A stretch of DNA of 64,000 bases, taken from Pampus argenteus (taxonomy: Eukaryota > Chordata > Actinopteri > Scombriformes > Stromateidae). Shown one piece after another: positions 12,631-24,417 of the stretch. The notes under the pieces are model-generated. The model was not told the DNA's origin, did not search any database, and saw only the letters and a program-made list of their open reading frames with translations. Where the stretch lies: NCBI GenBank assembly GCA_036937835.1, contig CM072877.1, positions 17,228,001-17,292,000 of the forward strand, read 5' to 3'. The translations under genes and the position numbers were made by a program. Positions within the stretch are counted from its first letter, which is position 1. Each line of letters opens with the position of its first letter.

Positions 12631-15600
12631 GTTTTTCCCCCAAACACTACTGTACATGAGAAATATTACATTTCCAAATCCAACAGAAGAGGTGTCTGAT
12701 GAAACTCCATCACTTTCAGGCCAGATTCTGTAGCGTTAACAGTTATTACTCTTGGTCTTGCAGTCCTCCTCATTGCAGTAATATTAATATTCTTTCCTCT
12801 TGAGTCACTTCAGTGTTGATTTTCCCTTCTCAGTCTTGTCAGTCTTTTCATTTTCTCCTTTCTATCTTTATTCCTCCCTCTGACCTCATGTTCCCTGCCC
12901 TCTATAAACATCTTCTTGTCCAACATGTCTCTCCCTCTCTCCATCCTCCACCCACCTCTCTGCGATGCAGACTTGTGAAAGCTTGCCTGGAATGCACTGT
13001 ATCCACCGACTATTTTTCTCTACTTCCCTCCCTCCTTTTTTTTTGTCTCTGTGCAGGTAGGTGGTGCTCTACTAAACAGGTTAGTGGTTACCAGGGGAAT
13101 AACTTCTCAGAGGCGAGGCCTCTCAGGGACTGCCTACAGGCAGACAGTCCGCTGAGAGGGCCCTGTCTCTCCCACCTTCTCTCATGACCCTGTCCTGTTG
13201 CTGTCTGCTGCTGTACACTTGGCTCATGACCTCGCACATACCCACCCACACACTCCTTGGCACAATTTGACATGGACTTTTTATTTTTATTTTTTTATTT
13301 TACACAAAATGAAATCCAGAAATCCATTTTCTTCGTGTGTGTGTGTGTGTGTATGTATGGAAAACTTGTCCTCACACAATACATGCACATATAAACATGT
13401 GCAAAATGTAAAAGCCGTGCAGCCACATGACTCACAAAGTACAGAAGACCATTGTTCAAAATGTATTTTCCTATGAATAATGAAGATTTTGAGATAATCT
13501 TTCTGCATTCCTCTCCTGCTACAGTAATTATAAACAAACATATACCATAGATAGAATAGCCTTGCCCTGTCCCACATTATATCTGGGAACACTCACACTC
13601 CAAACAACCCTATAATATTATCACCACCCAGACCAGAGGAATGAGGAAATCCCCCAGAGTATTTAGTCTCTAGGCTTTGCCTTGGTTTTGTTGTTAACCT
13701 TTAACCAGCCATCCTCTAAAACAACCAGGCACGCAGGTCTGTTTGCTTGTAATAAGAGCAAACAACTCTAATCCGTTGCATTGAGGTGAACGAGTACATT
13801 AAACCTCCACCAGTCTCACCTCCCAGCTGATAATTTCCACTTCTGAGCTCACAATTAATTCCATTGTTGAGGTAGACGGCTGCTACTGCTACCGCTACCG
13901 CTGCCGGCTTTTACATGATGACGTCTATGTGATTTGTTGAATGATTGAGCTCAGATATTCCCCCGTCGTCCAGGAAGCTTTTTTTTTAAAAGGAAACACA
14001 CAGAAACTGGTGCATGTCAGACTGGACCTGTTTCCATGTAATTATTTCACAGGCGATGACTGGCATTTCTGGGGCTTTGGCTTTTTTTTTTTTGGCGCTC
14101 AAACATCATTCTGACAGCATGTCTCAGCTGTGACATCAGTTTTTTCTCTTACATGATCGCCGGCTATGTGAGAACAACACGCTACATCTGGTTGTGCTTC
14201 TCCTCCATAGACCTGGCTCATTGTCTCCTCTCTTGCGCCTTCCTCCTTTTTTCTTCCTTTTTTTTTTCTCCATCTTTCTCTCCAGCCAAGGACCCAGCAT
14301 TTTCCCACAGAGTGTGGTTTTGAAGGCCGAGCCATTGTTTCCTGCTACACAGAAACGGAGAGGGAGGAGGAGGCAGGCTGACTTCCTGGCTGCCAACTGG
14401 GTCTATGTCAGTGTGAGAAAAAACAGGGAAGACAGATCTGATGATGACAGAGCAGCTGTGTATCCCAGAGACTGACTTCAGCTTTAAAGATATATGTAGC
14501 ACCTTAATAACTTCATAACAAGCTGTTTCCATCTATCCTCTGTCACCTTGTTTTTGTCTAATTTGCTGTCAGCTTTGACCTTTAATAGAAACAGTACAGT
14601 GAAGGTAAAGGACATAAAGAAAAAAAAAAAAAACCTGACCACAGATCACAAAAAAGTTGCTATAAATGCACACTCGAACACTAAATTGCAGTGAGATATA
14701 TTTGATTTCCATTAAAGTATTCTCTTATAAATAGAAGCAGTATTTCCAACCACCTCTATTCTTACCTTCATAGGTCCATGGCATGATAGGGTTGATGCAT
14801 TACTTCATCACAATATAATGTTACCTTCAGAGTCCTACTGTAAATAACAGCACTGTCTTTTTAAATGGGATGTGGAGAAGGGGTGTGTTCGTAGCAACAG
14901 ACATCCTTTGGGAGCAGTGTGGTGTAGCTCAGAGGGCAGAGGCTCCAGCCACGTTCCCAGAGACTCAAAAATAGTCGGGGAAAACACTGAGACCAGCCGC
15001 TGGTGAGGAATGCGCCTCAACGTGAAGTTGTGCGTTTTGATGATCCAGCTTGGAGAGGTTCTGCTGGACCATGTTTCACATATTTAGTAGATCGTAAGTG
15101 TCATTTTGTTTTAACTCTTTTAGTATTCGTGGGTGTGCTTGTTGCTGTGGATGGTTATAACACAGCTGCATGCTGTGGTTCATGGAAACCTCTGTCTCTG
15201 TGTCCACCCACGGTTCAAATCAGGACTGTACAATGTGGCTTAAACTACTACTGTACTACTGTACTAAACTTAGTATCTTATGCTTCATAAACCATAAGTA
15301 CTTTCTGTGTGAATTACGAATGTATAGAAAGATCAGGATGATTTATTAAAAGAGGAGAAGTGCCTCACAGCTGTGTAGTTGGAGAGAAAGAAAAAAAAGA
15401 AAAGAGGACACGTTAAGACTTGAACATGAAAACTATTCTGTGCTGGAGGCAAAAATTTGTTTTGGAGTGCAAATAAGATCTCAGTATTGACAGCACGCTC
15501 TACAGTTTAGAGGCAATTATGTACTAAAGCAGTCTCACCTGTCTAAATCAAATATTAATGGAAATGAAACTATGAAAACTATGAACAAAGTAGGGAAAAA

Positions 15601-17894
15601 GTTGTGTTTTAAGAGATCATAAGCTAGATATTGTGTGTTGCCATGTTGTGTAGGAAGGAAGTCGCTGCCCTTGTTTTCTCCTTGTGAACTTTCTTTCTCC
15701 AATGCCACGGGGGGTGTTTGCATATTCAGGTCAAGAAGTGAAAAAAACACACTTCCTCATCTCCTCTACTTCTTTCATATAAGTTCCCCAAAGTACTTAA
15801 TGGTTATGCAATAGTTCAAGAGAAGAAATTTTATTTTGGTTTGTCTTTTCTCTTGCAAACATACATGAGTACAGCAGTATAATGTAAGCTTACACACAAG
15901 CACATGAGCACAGATGTACACACACACACACACACACACACACACCATTTTCCTTAGCGTGCTTTAAGACGTGTGAGTCTTACGGTCATGGCTGAGTCAG
16001 TCATACACTGATATGTGGCTGTCTCGTCATTAATAGTCTATTATTGTCTCTGTTACGCTTTCTGGTTAAAGGATACTTACATCTCCACAGTTAATGTAAT
16101 TAAATGCCAAATCAATAATGGAATACAAAGCGGGAAGATGCTAAACTAGAAAATAGAAAAAAATATGTATTTATGTGAGTGTATATGCTATTCGAGGGTG
16201 GGACCAATTTTATATTGCGATTTTTAATCAATTCATGCCGTGAAACTGTCTTTTCTAATAAAGTCAGGTTCTGCTGTTGAAGGACAGTCTCTCAGGTTCC
16301 CTTCAGGTTTCTGACAGTAAGGACTGTTGGATTGCCTGAAGCCAGAGGATAAGTCATATAATTGGACAGACAATGGCCCAGTTAGGCCAGCGTTCTCACT
16401 ATCCCCTGTCTTACTATGGTGATAACTATATCATCTTTGCCTCTGCCCCAACTCTTCTCTCTGCTGTGGTATTTCAGCACAGAATTTAATGAGTGGATAT
16501 GCCGCTGCGTACGGGCTTTGAATTACAAAGGGAAAAGTAAAAAGGTGTTTCTTTTTTTGTAAAAGGGTTCGAAATAATGAATCACACCTGACCTGTCGAG
16601 GTTTTTCTTTTGGCAGTTTCAACGTGAATTGATCACAAACAGCATACTCAGGAACCAACCACTTTTTAACTCATATTTCAGAAAATATGATAATAATAGG
16701 TGATCATCTGATTCGTTCGGGGCTGATTTACATTTGTTTCCTTTTTTATATATTGTTAAGCAGTCTCTTTGCTGCTGTATATTACAAAATTAAAAAAAAA
16801 AAAACATAATATATATAGTAATAAGAATGAATCAATACAGTAAAGCAGTGTATTGATTTGGTTAATTTCATTTTGTTTGCTGATGAAATAATCAATCGCC
16901 TGGCCTGTGACCTCGCCATTCCCGGCATTCAAGTGATTATTCATGAAGTAGTAAATAAGTAAATCATTTATAATATTAGTTTTTAACTTTCCATTTTTTT
17001 TGCTGGTCCAGTTGAAATATACAGAAAAACAAAAAAGACACCGAGTTTCATCAGCCGCAGTATTTTCTTCTGTCCCTCTCTCATTTCTGGCAGCATCATA
17101 CGTGTTAATGTGTCAGCGTGGGCGAGCAGGCAAACTGTGCCAGGCGGGGACATGAAGTTATGAGACAGAGTATTCAACCAGGCTGTATGACAAAAAACAA
17201 CAAACAGTGTTTATTCTCATGAAGCCATTTTCAATCAATTATGCTTTTTTATCTCGCATGGTACATAAAGTGCATTGTTTAAATCATTAATATACCAATC
17301 ATACACCATTGTTGACTTCCCAGAAGGCCGTTAGTCATTTCCCCTCTGACCTTAGCTGCTACTTTAAGTCACTCATTAGTGCGACCTTTGACCTCATTAT
17401 AATTTCTCTGTCATTGCAATGTTTGGACAAACCGGCACAGGCAGACATTCGTTAGGTCTACTATAGATGCTACATAATGACCCTTTGACTCTTAAAACGC
17501 TCTTGAAAACTCAACTGGGAAAGGAACTAATATGATTAAGAAGGATCTACCACATGTGTCGTATCCCGCAGCGCTCGGCGCAAAATAATACTCAGATGAA
17601 ATCATCACAAACGTTAAAAAATGTGTCTGCACAGATCATCACAGTTAATTGGTATGCTATGTTTTGCAGCTGCTGGTGTGATCTTCTGTGTCCAGTGGTT
17701 GTATTCGCGGCCAGCTGTTCTGTTCTCTTTCACTCAGCACATGACTTCAGAGCCAAACCTCAGCCGTTCCCCGATCCAGAGCAGCTCTTCAGCGCTCCGT
17801 ATGGGTCTCCTGCAGTGAGAGTCCTAGCAGATGTTACACTGAATTACCGCCCAGCCTGGCAGGGAGGCTGCGCTCTCACTGTAATCAAGCTGTG

Positions 17895-17935
17895 CGTGTG
17901 TGTGTGTGTGTGTGTCTGTGTGTGTGTGTGTGTGT
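17895..17935. repeat. (TG)n microsatellite
   Basis: TG tract with one C interruption. Confidence 0.95.
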
Positions 17936-18385
17936 TACCAGGCAGCCTGGCACGGTGGCTGTTAGCTCCATCAACAGTTGTTCTCAAACCACCTAATCTC
18001 AGTTACCAGCCACGATTTCCCACAATGTAGTGTGTCTGCCAGTGCTCTGAGTCAGGCATCCCTGCAGACTCCTAAAAAAAAAAAAAAAAAAAAGGGACGG
18101 AGCCTGGATCATTTAGAAGATACCAAATGCTAACGCTCCTTTCATGTGTATGTATGTCTCTTTAGTGGGGAAGGGTGTGTGCGTGCGTTTGCATGCGTTT
18201 CATTCTTGCCTCTAAAAGCTTCCTTCCTCCCTGTAATTGAAAGGCTGTCTTTGTGCAGGGCTCCCTATATAGTTTGAACTAATGTGTCCTCCCGTGTATA
18301 GGTCTCTTAGTTTTCTCCACAAAAGCGGTCAAAGCATAGCTTCAGTTTTTATTCACTCTTGTTTGGTGCAGCGAAGCCCAGGGCA

Positions 18386-18388
<3 letters not shown>

Positions 18389-18427
<39 letters not shown>
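18389..18427. repeat. (TC)n microsatellite
   Basis: About 19 uninterrupted TC units; a polypyrimidine mirror repeat. Confidence 0.95.
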
Positions 18428-18430
<3 letters not shown>

Positions 18431-21200
18431 CTCTTTCCAGCGTAATCTCTCTTTTGTCTTGTGTGCATTAGACCGCTGGCAGTGTAAGAGCCTAAAGAGC
18501 CGACGCCGTCAACCAGCACAGGTGCTGCAGAGCACTAATGCACTGACTCATCTATGTCGTCCATCTGTCTAAATGAACATTTTGGCTTTTTTTTTTTCCT
18601 TTCACTTGTCATTGTTATGGCTTTCATAGCCATACGGCAGAGCCAATCAGGACTCACAGAGGTCACGGATGGATGAGCAGAAAGGGAGCTTTTGATTGAA
18701 ATTGTGAGTCTAGATGTTATGTGAGGAAATGTTCCTCAAAGGGTTATTGGTAGCCGGGCCGTCACATTAGCTGCTGCATCTCAAGCTCACTTCCCCCTTC
18801 GTCTCAACTTATCTCCGTCTCCAGGGATCGTTCTTTCTCTGCAGTGTGTCGGACTTTGACAGTGAATGAGGTTTGCTCTGTTGTTCTGTTGCCTGGATCT
18901 TTCTAGCTGTCCTGATTGCTGTTTGGGCTCCAAGGCTTGTAGCCACATGTCAGTGGTTCAGCTAACACATCACACCGTTCTGCACCAGCAGCAACTGACA
19001 GGATCCCCCTCGTCTATTTCCTTTGCCCCCTTTCTCGACTACTATCCTTTCAGTCTCTCGCCATGGGCCAGATGTTTGTGTTTTGTTTTGTCGTCTATAT
19101 TCTCTCGCTACCCCATCACCCACCTGTTCACTCCAGTGCAGATGACGATAGACAGATGGCAGGTTGATGCACAAAAACATATATTTTCACAGGATAACTA
19201 AAACTCCACGTTCCACTGTCATGCTGACGTACACAAAAAAAAAAAAACAATTGCAGCAAGATTTTAACTTCCTCTCTCAGCTGATAGTGCCTCATCATTC
19301 ACGCCAAGCACCCGAAAAAACACCAACCACATCTGCTTGGATCAAATGAGCAATCAGGCCCGTGACGGAGCACCAGTGTGACAGACACTTAGTTGTTTCA
19401 TCACAGCCTGTGGTCCTTTCCACTGAGTCAACGCCGGTGCAGTGGGAATAATGGACTCTTCATCGTGTAAGGCTCGATGCATGAATAATGGCTTATTTGT
19501 CCGGTTGCCTGCCTCTACAGTATGCGCGTGTGTTTCATAATCAAGCTTGAACAATTACTGTGCGATTGTGTGCAGTATGTTTGATGTTTGAGTTCGGGCC
19601 CAGGTGCTTGCGGAGTGGACGTTTTTTTTTTTTTGGTTTTGAGCACCACCTCCAAGCCAAGCCAGCTGTTAGGAGAACGCTGCAAGGACAAATATGATGA
19701 AAACTTTACAACCTCGCCCTAGATACACTATTACAAACCACTTGTTTACCTACAGTGCCGCAGTCCTGTAATGGCGATATTCATGCTTGTACTTGAGCGT
19801 GAATGTTGTCGTGCAGACTAAACCCACATTAAGCGTCTTAGTAATGTGTTGCCTCTGCTTCCATACGAATCTCTGAAACTCTAGAGGGATGAACACTATT
19901 GGAATCAGAGCTAGATGTGAGTGCATTCATTTGTAATGTTTTTATTGCAATATCGTGACCTTGCAGGTAATTCCTGGGAGCTCGCAAATTTTTAGCGTGC
20001 AGACAACCTTTGGTTCTCCTTCACCTCACGTTAACTCCCATCATGTGTTTATTTGGTCGGGAGCATTATGGGTGATCAAATGTTAACGAGTAATTGCTGT
20101 GCCAGTCTGCAAGTGGAAAGTGTATTGATTGGTGTAAATGCTGGTCTAAAGGCGAAGCAAAATGCTGTGTAAACACTGTGCAGGGCAATAACCGCAGTAA
20201 ACGCTGTTAGCAAGAGGACTTCATCGGGACACTTAACTCTTAATTTTAGTTTTTAGGTTGTCACAAGCTTTATTTTTTTGGTCATTCGGGTCATTTTGCA
20301 TGTTGGATATTACAGTAGGGTGGGTTGAAGTGCAACACAAAGAAAGTGTTGTTGTCCTATGTTAAGATTAGCACCACTTCACATGGACTTCACTGTGCTG
20401 TCGTTGTAGTACATGTGATTGTAGTGAAACAATGCAGACTCTTGTAGGACATAGAGTTTCAAAGTGCTGTTATTTAGATTTGCAGTACATTAATTCAGCC
20501 TATCTTGAGCTATCAGTACAAACATAGTCCCCTGTGGTTCAGCCAGCCAGCCAGCAAGTCAGTGTGTTACAAGTCTAAGTGCTCTGACGCCTATACGGGC
20601 CCAAGGTTTCAGTCTATATCAGATCCCAGACAGGCTATCAGATGAACTCTTTTTACAGGATGCAGAGACAAAGCTCACTGGGTGCAGCCCAGACACACTC
20701 AGAATCCATTACTCTGCTCTGCACTTACTCCTAACTGAGTTTCTATTGAACCTTAGCAGGGCGCAGTGTGTCTAGTTCTCGGACTGCTGAAAGGATTTGG
20801 CCTAATGCAGTTGCATGAATTCCAAAATAGTGAGTGTATTATCATCTACATCATCATCGTCATCATTTAGGTGTTCAAATGACGAAACTCTGTGGTGCAG
20901 CATGAGGCTCCCCCCCCCCCAAGAAAAAGGTTGTCGGGGACATTTTCACTGTTCATCTCTCCTCGTTTTAGACTCGTTTTAAAAGACAAGACAACAGAAA
21001 TCACTAGCAATATCACAACTTCTAATGCTGTTTTCGTTAGGAAGCAGCATTGAAATGCCACCATGTTACTGGTGCTCCATTAATTATGTAATCTTGTCAC
21101 CTGTTTTTAAATATTCCTGATGGAACCAATTCACACTTCATGCTGTATTACAGTAATTTTAAGGGAAATTGAATGAAATGCAAAACACACTCTCACATGG

Positions 21201-21330
21201 GCAGTTGTGGCTGAGAGCAATTAGATCAATTAATGGGAAGATTGGTGGTTCGATTCCCAGCTTCTGCTTGTCAAAGTGTCCTTAGTCAAGACACAACTCC
21301 AAAATTGCTCCCGATGTCTTTGTCATTGGT
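21201..21330 (+). mobile_element. tRNA-derived SINE relic
   Basis: The head carries RNA polymerase III promoter boxes: A-box-like TGGCTGAGAGC at 21208-21218 and a canonical B box GGTTCGATTCC at 21247-21257. After these comes AAGTGTCCTTAGTCAAGACA and an 'AAATTGCTCCCGATG' stretch. This order (tRNA-like head, then 'tgtccttgggcaagacac', then 'aaattgctcc') matches an abundant percomorph SINE as I remember it. Point changes and a missing 3' tail indicate an old copy. The boxes are seen; family identity is from memory. Confidence 0.7.
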
Positions 21331-22991
21331 AGAAGTCCAGAGGATGGAGAGGAATAGATTGATCAATGACCAAGAGAGGAGAAAAGAAGATAAACCGAGA
21401 GCGAGAGATAAACAGAGCGGTGAAAGAGGAAAGACTTGAGATGGAAAGAAGTGTACGAAAGAATCCACCTAGTATAAACTAGTGCCCCCACCTCAGGTAA
21501 ACATTAAATGAGAGAAGAAGAAGATAGAAGAGAAACGGAGGATTGTCAAGGACAAACAGGGACATTTGCTGAGAGTAGAAGATGTTGGGGGGGAAGGGAA
21601 CCAAAGAGTAGAGAAATGAGATGAGAACAACAAGCTCTTCTTGCAATACGAGTTGTTATTTGTGCCGGTTGCCATAAACAGTGTGTCAAAACGGGTGATA
21701 TAGAGGTTATGAGCAGATTTCACAAGCCAGACCGACTCTCGTTGTCATTATTACAGTGTCCTACCAAAAAGGCTGCAAATTACATGTTAGAGTACGATTC
21801 GATACAGTGGCAGCATTATTATTATTATTCATCAGTGCATACTCTCACAGCCTCCCACCATTTCCAATGACACTAAAGTTCTTATAGTTTGATAAGATGA
21901 GAGAAAATAGAAGAATAAAATATATTCATGTTTGAGATTACATCCCTCTCAATTTCTCTGCACAACAGAGGAACTGCTATTGGCGAGCCTGTTGGCAGCA
22001 TGTTGCAGTCTATTTTCACAGGAAAATGCTTACATGCGTCCTATTAATTGTGGCTAAATATAAAAAAATGTGCTACAGATAATTAAAATGTCTGTTTTTT
22101 TTTATTCAAAGAAACACTCTGTCCTGTCAGTAAGCTGATCAGTAACTGTGTTTGTGAGATGTAGAAACACCATCATGCAAGGTTTTTGTTTTGTTTTTTG
22201 GGACTGTCGACTACGGTTCAGATATAAAGTTCTCATCTCTTCCTGTGTCTTAAAAGCACATCCCACCAGAAATCCCCTGTTTCCCCACCTCTCCGCTCAC
22301 TTGACGCACTCTCTGTTCTGCCCAGTACCCAGTCGGCCAATCACAAAGCAGAGCTAGATGCAAAGATGCGTCCTCTGCAGCTGTGCTTTTAGAATATACT
22401 AAGAGCTAGTAAAACCGGATTGTCATTGCAAAGCTATCCTTGAGGTGTTTGCACATATGTTGATGTCTCTTTTTTTCTCTCTCTTCAGAGCCTAAAGTGC
22501 CTCTATTTGTGTGTGTGTGCGTGTGTGTGTTGAGATCATTGTCTACTTCACATTGGACAGAGGATTTGACAATAAAGCTGGCTGACTGTACAAAGCAAAG
22601 GGCTGCATGCGGTCGCTAATCTTTCATTACGCCTGCTGCATTTCTTTCTTGGAATGCTCTTCTTTTAGTCCACAGAAAAAAAAAAGAAAAAAAAAAGAAA
22701 TCCAGCGCACACACTCACTCACTCACACAATCTCACACGCGTACATGGGATTAGTGTGTAAACCCTCCATAGAGGACATTATTCAAAGAATATTCTCACT
22801 CATTACACTAGTAATTGACTCCCTGTCTTCTTCAGCCTGCCAGTGTGTGAGTGTCAGGGGGTAATGTTTATGCCATTGCTTACATCACCCTCCAGTATAT
22901 TTAGCTTTTCATCCTCTTATCACCGTGAGGCTGACCGGACAGACGGGAAAGGTTGATGGTTAATGCAAACACAACAAAGAGGGAGAATAAG

Positions 22992-23272
22992 TTAAAGGAT
23001 GTTGCTGGCGTTTTTTTATATTTTTCTTATTGTCAACTGTTGTGTAGAAGGAACAATGAATCGATCCGACTTACAAGCATGATAGCTGTTATTAGTCTTT
23101 GGAGCCATTTCTAAACAAACTACCATCACCATAATCTTCAGCGCATAGGAATAATATATATATATATATCAAATGTTGTACATAGGATCGATTCATTGTT
23201 GGTTTCTTCTCTACACATGAGATTTATCAACAATAAGAAAAAATCTAGAAATTTGCCAGAATTATCCTTTAA
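22992..23272. mobile_element. Palindromic inverted-repeat (MITE-like) element with TTAA ends
   Basis: A 281-bp element with ends TTAAAGGAT and ATCCTTTAA. The left arm (22992-23066) and the reverse complement of the right arm (23185-23272) share blocks in the same order: TTAAAGGAT, CTGGC, TTTTTCTTATTGT, TGTGTAGA and AACAATGAATCGATCC. The centre (about 118 bp) includes an AT tract and encodes nothing visible. Long inverted arms, no ORF and terminal TTAA suggest a non-autonomous DNA transposon with TTAA target preference. The superfamily (for example piggyBac-type) is inference. Partial relatives lie at about 25041 and 62953. Confidence 0.7.
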
Positions 23273-24263
23273 GTTTAAGTACTTCAACATAACTGTTGGT
23301 CTGAATATTAAACATTTATACATATGTGCACTCAGGAACACTTTAATAGGAACTCCCCTATGCAATCCAATAGCAATGAATTATATTTTAACAAAATATT
23401 GTCAGAAAGGTGATAATATGTTTATTATTGAGGACATAGTATCAACTAAAAATAGCTAAAAAAGTAGAAGAGATTGTAGAAAAGTAGATTGCACAGGTGT
23501 TGCTACTAAAGTACTCAGTGTGTGTACACTGCATGGAGACATTTGCTCTTTCCTAGTGACAGTCACTCACTCTAACTCGTATAAAAACACAGAAAGTAGG
23601 GCGACATCAAACACAGCAAACAGTGGAAAGCTCTTTACTTTGTCTCCTAATCTCCTCTGCCTAAAAATGGCAGAGCATCAGGCTCAGTGGCTGCTTTTGT
23701 CAGAATATTGAACTCTTTGAGGTGCACGCTGAGCTCCTGTCACAGTGAAATAAGAGAATTTACAGAGTTATAAAAACAGTGCCGTTTGTGTGCTGTATGC
23801 TCCACAAAACGGATCGCAAGGCGTTTGTCACTGTGAAGCATTTGACCGTTATTGCAATTTATGGAAACTGTCCAAGTCTGATAATCAATGATATGAATTG
23901 CATCCCATTTATAGTGGATCCACTGCATCAGTTTGCAGCACTGCCTCATTCAAATCTTGCTTTGTCATTCATGCATGTTTCGAGTTGTAAAGACGAAGTC
24001 ACAAAGCATTAGCAAGTGGGTTTAGGAGTGAGTGCATGAACATGTGGTGATACAGTAAGCTTGTCATGCTGAGGACTCACTGACTTAGAGGCAAGTCAAG
24101 CATCTTCTCCTTGTCATCCTCACACTTCCTTCCTTCACACTCACCATGGTCGCGCACACTAATGCGCTCGGTGCATATGCTTCCTCTCTCTCACTTCTTC
24201 TTCTCAGACTCTGCATGATGACTCAGTTCTCTCCCTCTTCTGTGTCTCCTTCTCCACTTCTAG

Positions 24264-24417
24264 ATCTCATCTGATGCCAAGGCTGAAGGAGTCTCGCTCC
24301 CATGAGTCATTGCTCAGCCCCAGCAGCGCTGTGGAAGCCCTGGACTTAAGTATGGAGGACGAGGTTATCATAAAGCCTGTTCACAGCAGCATCCTCGGGC
24401 AGGACTACTGCTTTGAG
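24264..24417 (+). CDS. dab2ip: dab2ip exon 1 of the window: MPRLKESR start and PH segment
   Basis: The acceptor TTCTAG precedes 24264 and the donor GAG|GTGAGG follows 24417. The ATG at 24274 starts [20 protein letters not shown] and the exon ends in GQDYCFE (48 codons). The reading frame is also open through the nine bases before the ATG: with a phase-2 upstream exon it would read (R)-S-H-L-M-P-R, exactly as in long DAB2IP isoforms. So the exon can be either internal (long form) or first-coding (short form). The start context is weak (C at -3, C at +4). Confidence 0.92.

Larger units (their letters stand above)
8890..24263 (+). other. Presumed first intron of dab2ip, no exon recognised
   Basis: About 15 kb with no recognisable conserved coding exon. 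It contains CA/TG tracts (about 8970-8998, 9170-9196, 9351-9364, 9772-9789, 15919-15945, 17895-17935), a poly-T at 10231-10249, AT/TATG repeats at 12.5 kb, a TC tract at 18.4 kb, a tRNA-derived SINE at 21.2 kb and an inverted-repeat element at 23.0 kb. It is called an intron only if the 8889 donor is real or if the longer DAB2IP 5' exons lie further left. Confidence 0.45.

Noticed and set aside
12410..12733. Tyr/Ile-rich open frames on both strands
   Set aside because: Translations of the AT/TATG tandem repeat.
17554..18030. 158-codon open frame rich in Cys/Val
   Set aside because: Half of it is a TG microsatellite and the rest matches no family; there is no splice or codon-use support.
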